This document shows positions 5,333-6,366 of a stretch of DNA of 6,366 nucleotides, one piece after another. The stretch's first letter is position 1, and the number at the start of each line of letters is the position of its first letter. The translations under genes and the position numbers were made by a program. Location: positions 1 through 6,366 of the forward strand of contig JAIOIM010000601.1 of NCBI GenBank assembly GCA_019912505.1. Reading direction: 5' to 3'. Under the pieces are notes generated by a model that saw nothing but the letters and a program-made list of their open reading frames with translations, did no database searches and was not told the DNA's origin. The stretch is from Ignavibacteriaceae bacterium. Its GTDB lineage: Bacteria; Bacteroidota; Ignavibacteria; Ignavibacteriales; Ignavibacteriaceae.

Positions 5333-6366
5333 ATGTCCGACAAAGAACTTTCCGGTGAGGTGTATTACCCACCGAAGCATATTGTAAAAAAAGCTCATGC
5401 AAAGTGTGAAAAAATTTACAGTGAAGCTTCAGATAATTTAGAAGAATTTTGGGCTAAAGAAGCAAAAAATCTCCATTGGTTTAAAAAGTGGTCAAAAGTT
5501 CTTGATGATTCAAAAAAACCTTTTTATAAATGGTTTGTCAATGGTAAAACAAACATAGCATACAACTGCCTCGATGTGCATTGCAAAACTTCACGAAGAA
5601 ATAAGTTAGCTATGATTTGGGAAGGTGAGAATGGTGACTTTAGAGCTTATTCGTACTTTGCAATGAGGAGGGAAACCTGCCGGTTTGCAAATGTTCTAAA
5701 AAGTCTCGGAGTGAAAAAAGGGGATAGAGTAACTATTTACATGGGGCGGATTCCCGAGCTTGCAATTGCAATGCTTGCATGTGCAAGAATTGGCGCAATA
5801 CACTCAGTTGTTTACGGTGGTTTTTCAGTCGAATCATTACATGAAAGATTGGAAGATAGTCAATCCAAAGTTTTAATAGTTTCCGATGGCGCTTACCAGC
5901 GCGGTAAAATAGTTGAACTAAAAAAAATTGCGGATGAAGCTCTTCAACGCGCTGCCACGGTTGAATCTGTATTAGTTATAAAACGTACCGGGCATGATAT
6001 ATATATGGAACCGGGGAGAGACATGTGGTACCATGAACTAATGAATTTGCCAATTGCAAACAACAATTGCAGTGTTGAAGTTATGGATGCAGAAGATCCT
6101 CTGTTTCTACTTTATACTTCAGGCACAACCGGTAAACCGAAAGCAATTGTACACACCCACGGCGGTTATATGGTTGGCACTTACTCAACATTAAAATATG
6201 TTTTTGATATTCATGAAGAAGACCGCTATTGGTGTGCAGCCGACCCGGGTTGGATAACCGGACACAGTTATATTGTATACGGACCTCTGCTAAACGGAAC
6301 AACGTCCTTTATGTATGAGGGCGCTCCTACACATCCTTATCCCAACCGCTGGTGGCAGATGATTGA
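5333..6366 (+). CDS. acs: Acetyl-CoA synthetase (acetate-CoA ligase, AMP-forming), 3'-truncated by the window edge
   Basis: Acs converts acetate, ATP and CoA to acetyl-CoA through an acetyl-AMP intermediate in the cytoplasm. From the ATG at 5333, 344 codons are open to the window end, about half of the usual 630-660 residues. The N-terminus (VYYPPKHIVKKAH) and the Acs-type lid region before the core are present. Next come NCLDVH, AMIWEGENGD, GDRVTIYMGRIPELAIAMLACARIGA and IHSVVYGGFS. LLYTSGTTGKPKAIVHTHGG follows, with the ATP-binding TSGTTGKPK at residues 262-270. WCAADPGWITGHSYIVYGPLLNG and EGAPTHP at the end are diagnostic of acetyl-CoA synthetase rather than other ANL ligases. The acyl-pocket Trp and the catalytic Lys of the C-terminal domain lie beyond the window. 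The gene has its own strong ribosome binding site and a long upstream region, so it is probably the start of a separate transcription unit. No frameshift is seen. A propionyl-CoA synthetase is possible but less likely from these motifs. Confidence 0.96.
   Translation, partial: MSDKELSGEVYYPPKHIVKKAHAKCEKIYSEASDNLEEFWAKEAKNLHWFKKWSKVLDDSKKPFYKWFVNGKTNIAYNCLDVHCKTSRRNKLAMIWEGENGDFRAYSYFAMRRETCRFANVLKSLGVKKGDRVTIYMGRIPELAIAMLACARIGAIHSVVYGGFSVESLHERLEDSQSKVLIVSDGAYQRGKIVELKKIADEALQRAATVESVLVIKRTGHDIYMEPGRDMWYHELMNLPIANNNCSVEVMDAEDPLFLLYTSGTTGKPKAIVHTHGGYMVGTYSTLKYVFDIHEEDRYWCAADPGWITGHSYIVYGPLLNGTTSFMYEGAPTHPYPNRWWQMI

Noticed and set aside
6081..6302. 73-codon - strand reading frame
   Set aside because: It lies entirely antisense to the conserved core of acs and has no family features.

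Overview
The window is an AT-rich bacterial chromosomal stretch holding seven genes of mostly housekeeping type. Base composition, compact overlapping genes, a split AtuA arrangement and a TAnnTTTG-like promoter box upstream of prfB would fit a member of the Bacteroidota/Ignavibacteriota/Chlorobiota group. That placement is an inference from general impression: there is no rRNA or other marker here to fix it. I see no mobile element, CRISPR array, tRNA or rRNA.

Region 1-3120 (+ strand) looks like one tightly packed operon. It starts with the 3' three quarters of pcm (protein-L-isoaspartate O-methyltransferase, cut by the window edge). Next is miaA (tRNA dimethylallyltransferase), overlapping pcm by 16 nt. 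Then comes an AtuA-family (DUF1446) protein overlapping miaA by 17 nt, and a 104-residue AtuA-like C-terminal (ferredoxin-fold) protein one base further on. The last two are the two halves of what is a single longer AtuA polypeptide in pseudomonads, so they probably act together; their substrate is not known here.

Region 3121-4290 holds prfB, peptide chain release factor 2. It carries the classical autoregulatory +1 programmed frameshift: 23 codons are read in one frame up to an in-frame TGA at 3258-3260, then reading continues in the +1 frame to 4290. The complete protein is 366 residues, with SPF and GGQ motifs. Simple ORF calling sees only an artificial internal start at 3334.

Region 4291-4453 is a short gap between convergent genes and carries a perfect 9-bp stem-loop. 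On the - strand, 4454-5059 encodes a divergent pyridoxamine 5'-phosphate oxidase-like flavin split-barrel protein. A 273-bp AT-rich divergent intergenic region follows. The window then ends inside acs (acetyl-CoA synthetase, from 5333), of which 344 codons are visible, including the ATP-binding TSGTTGKPK motif.

The genes cover protein repair, tRNA modification, translation termination and acetate activation. The least understood part is the split AtuA pair coupled to miaA. I found no clear evidence of a wholly new system; the items most worth a second look are the recoding site, the split AtuA pair, the altered active-site region of the PNPOx-like protein, and the stem-loop.
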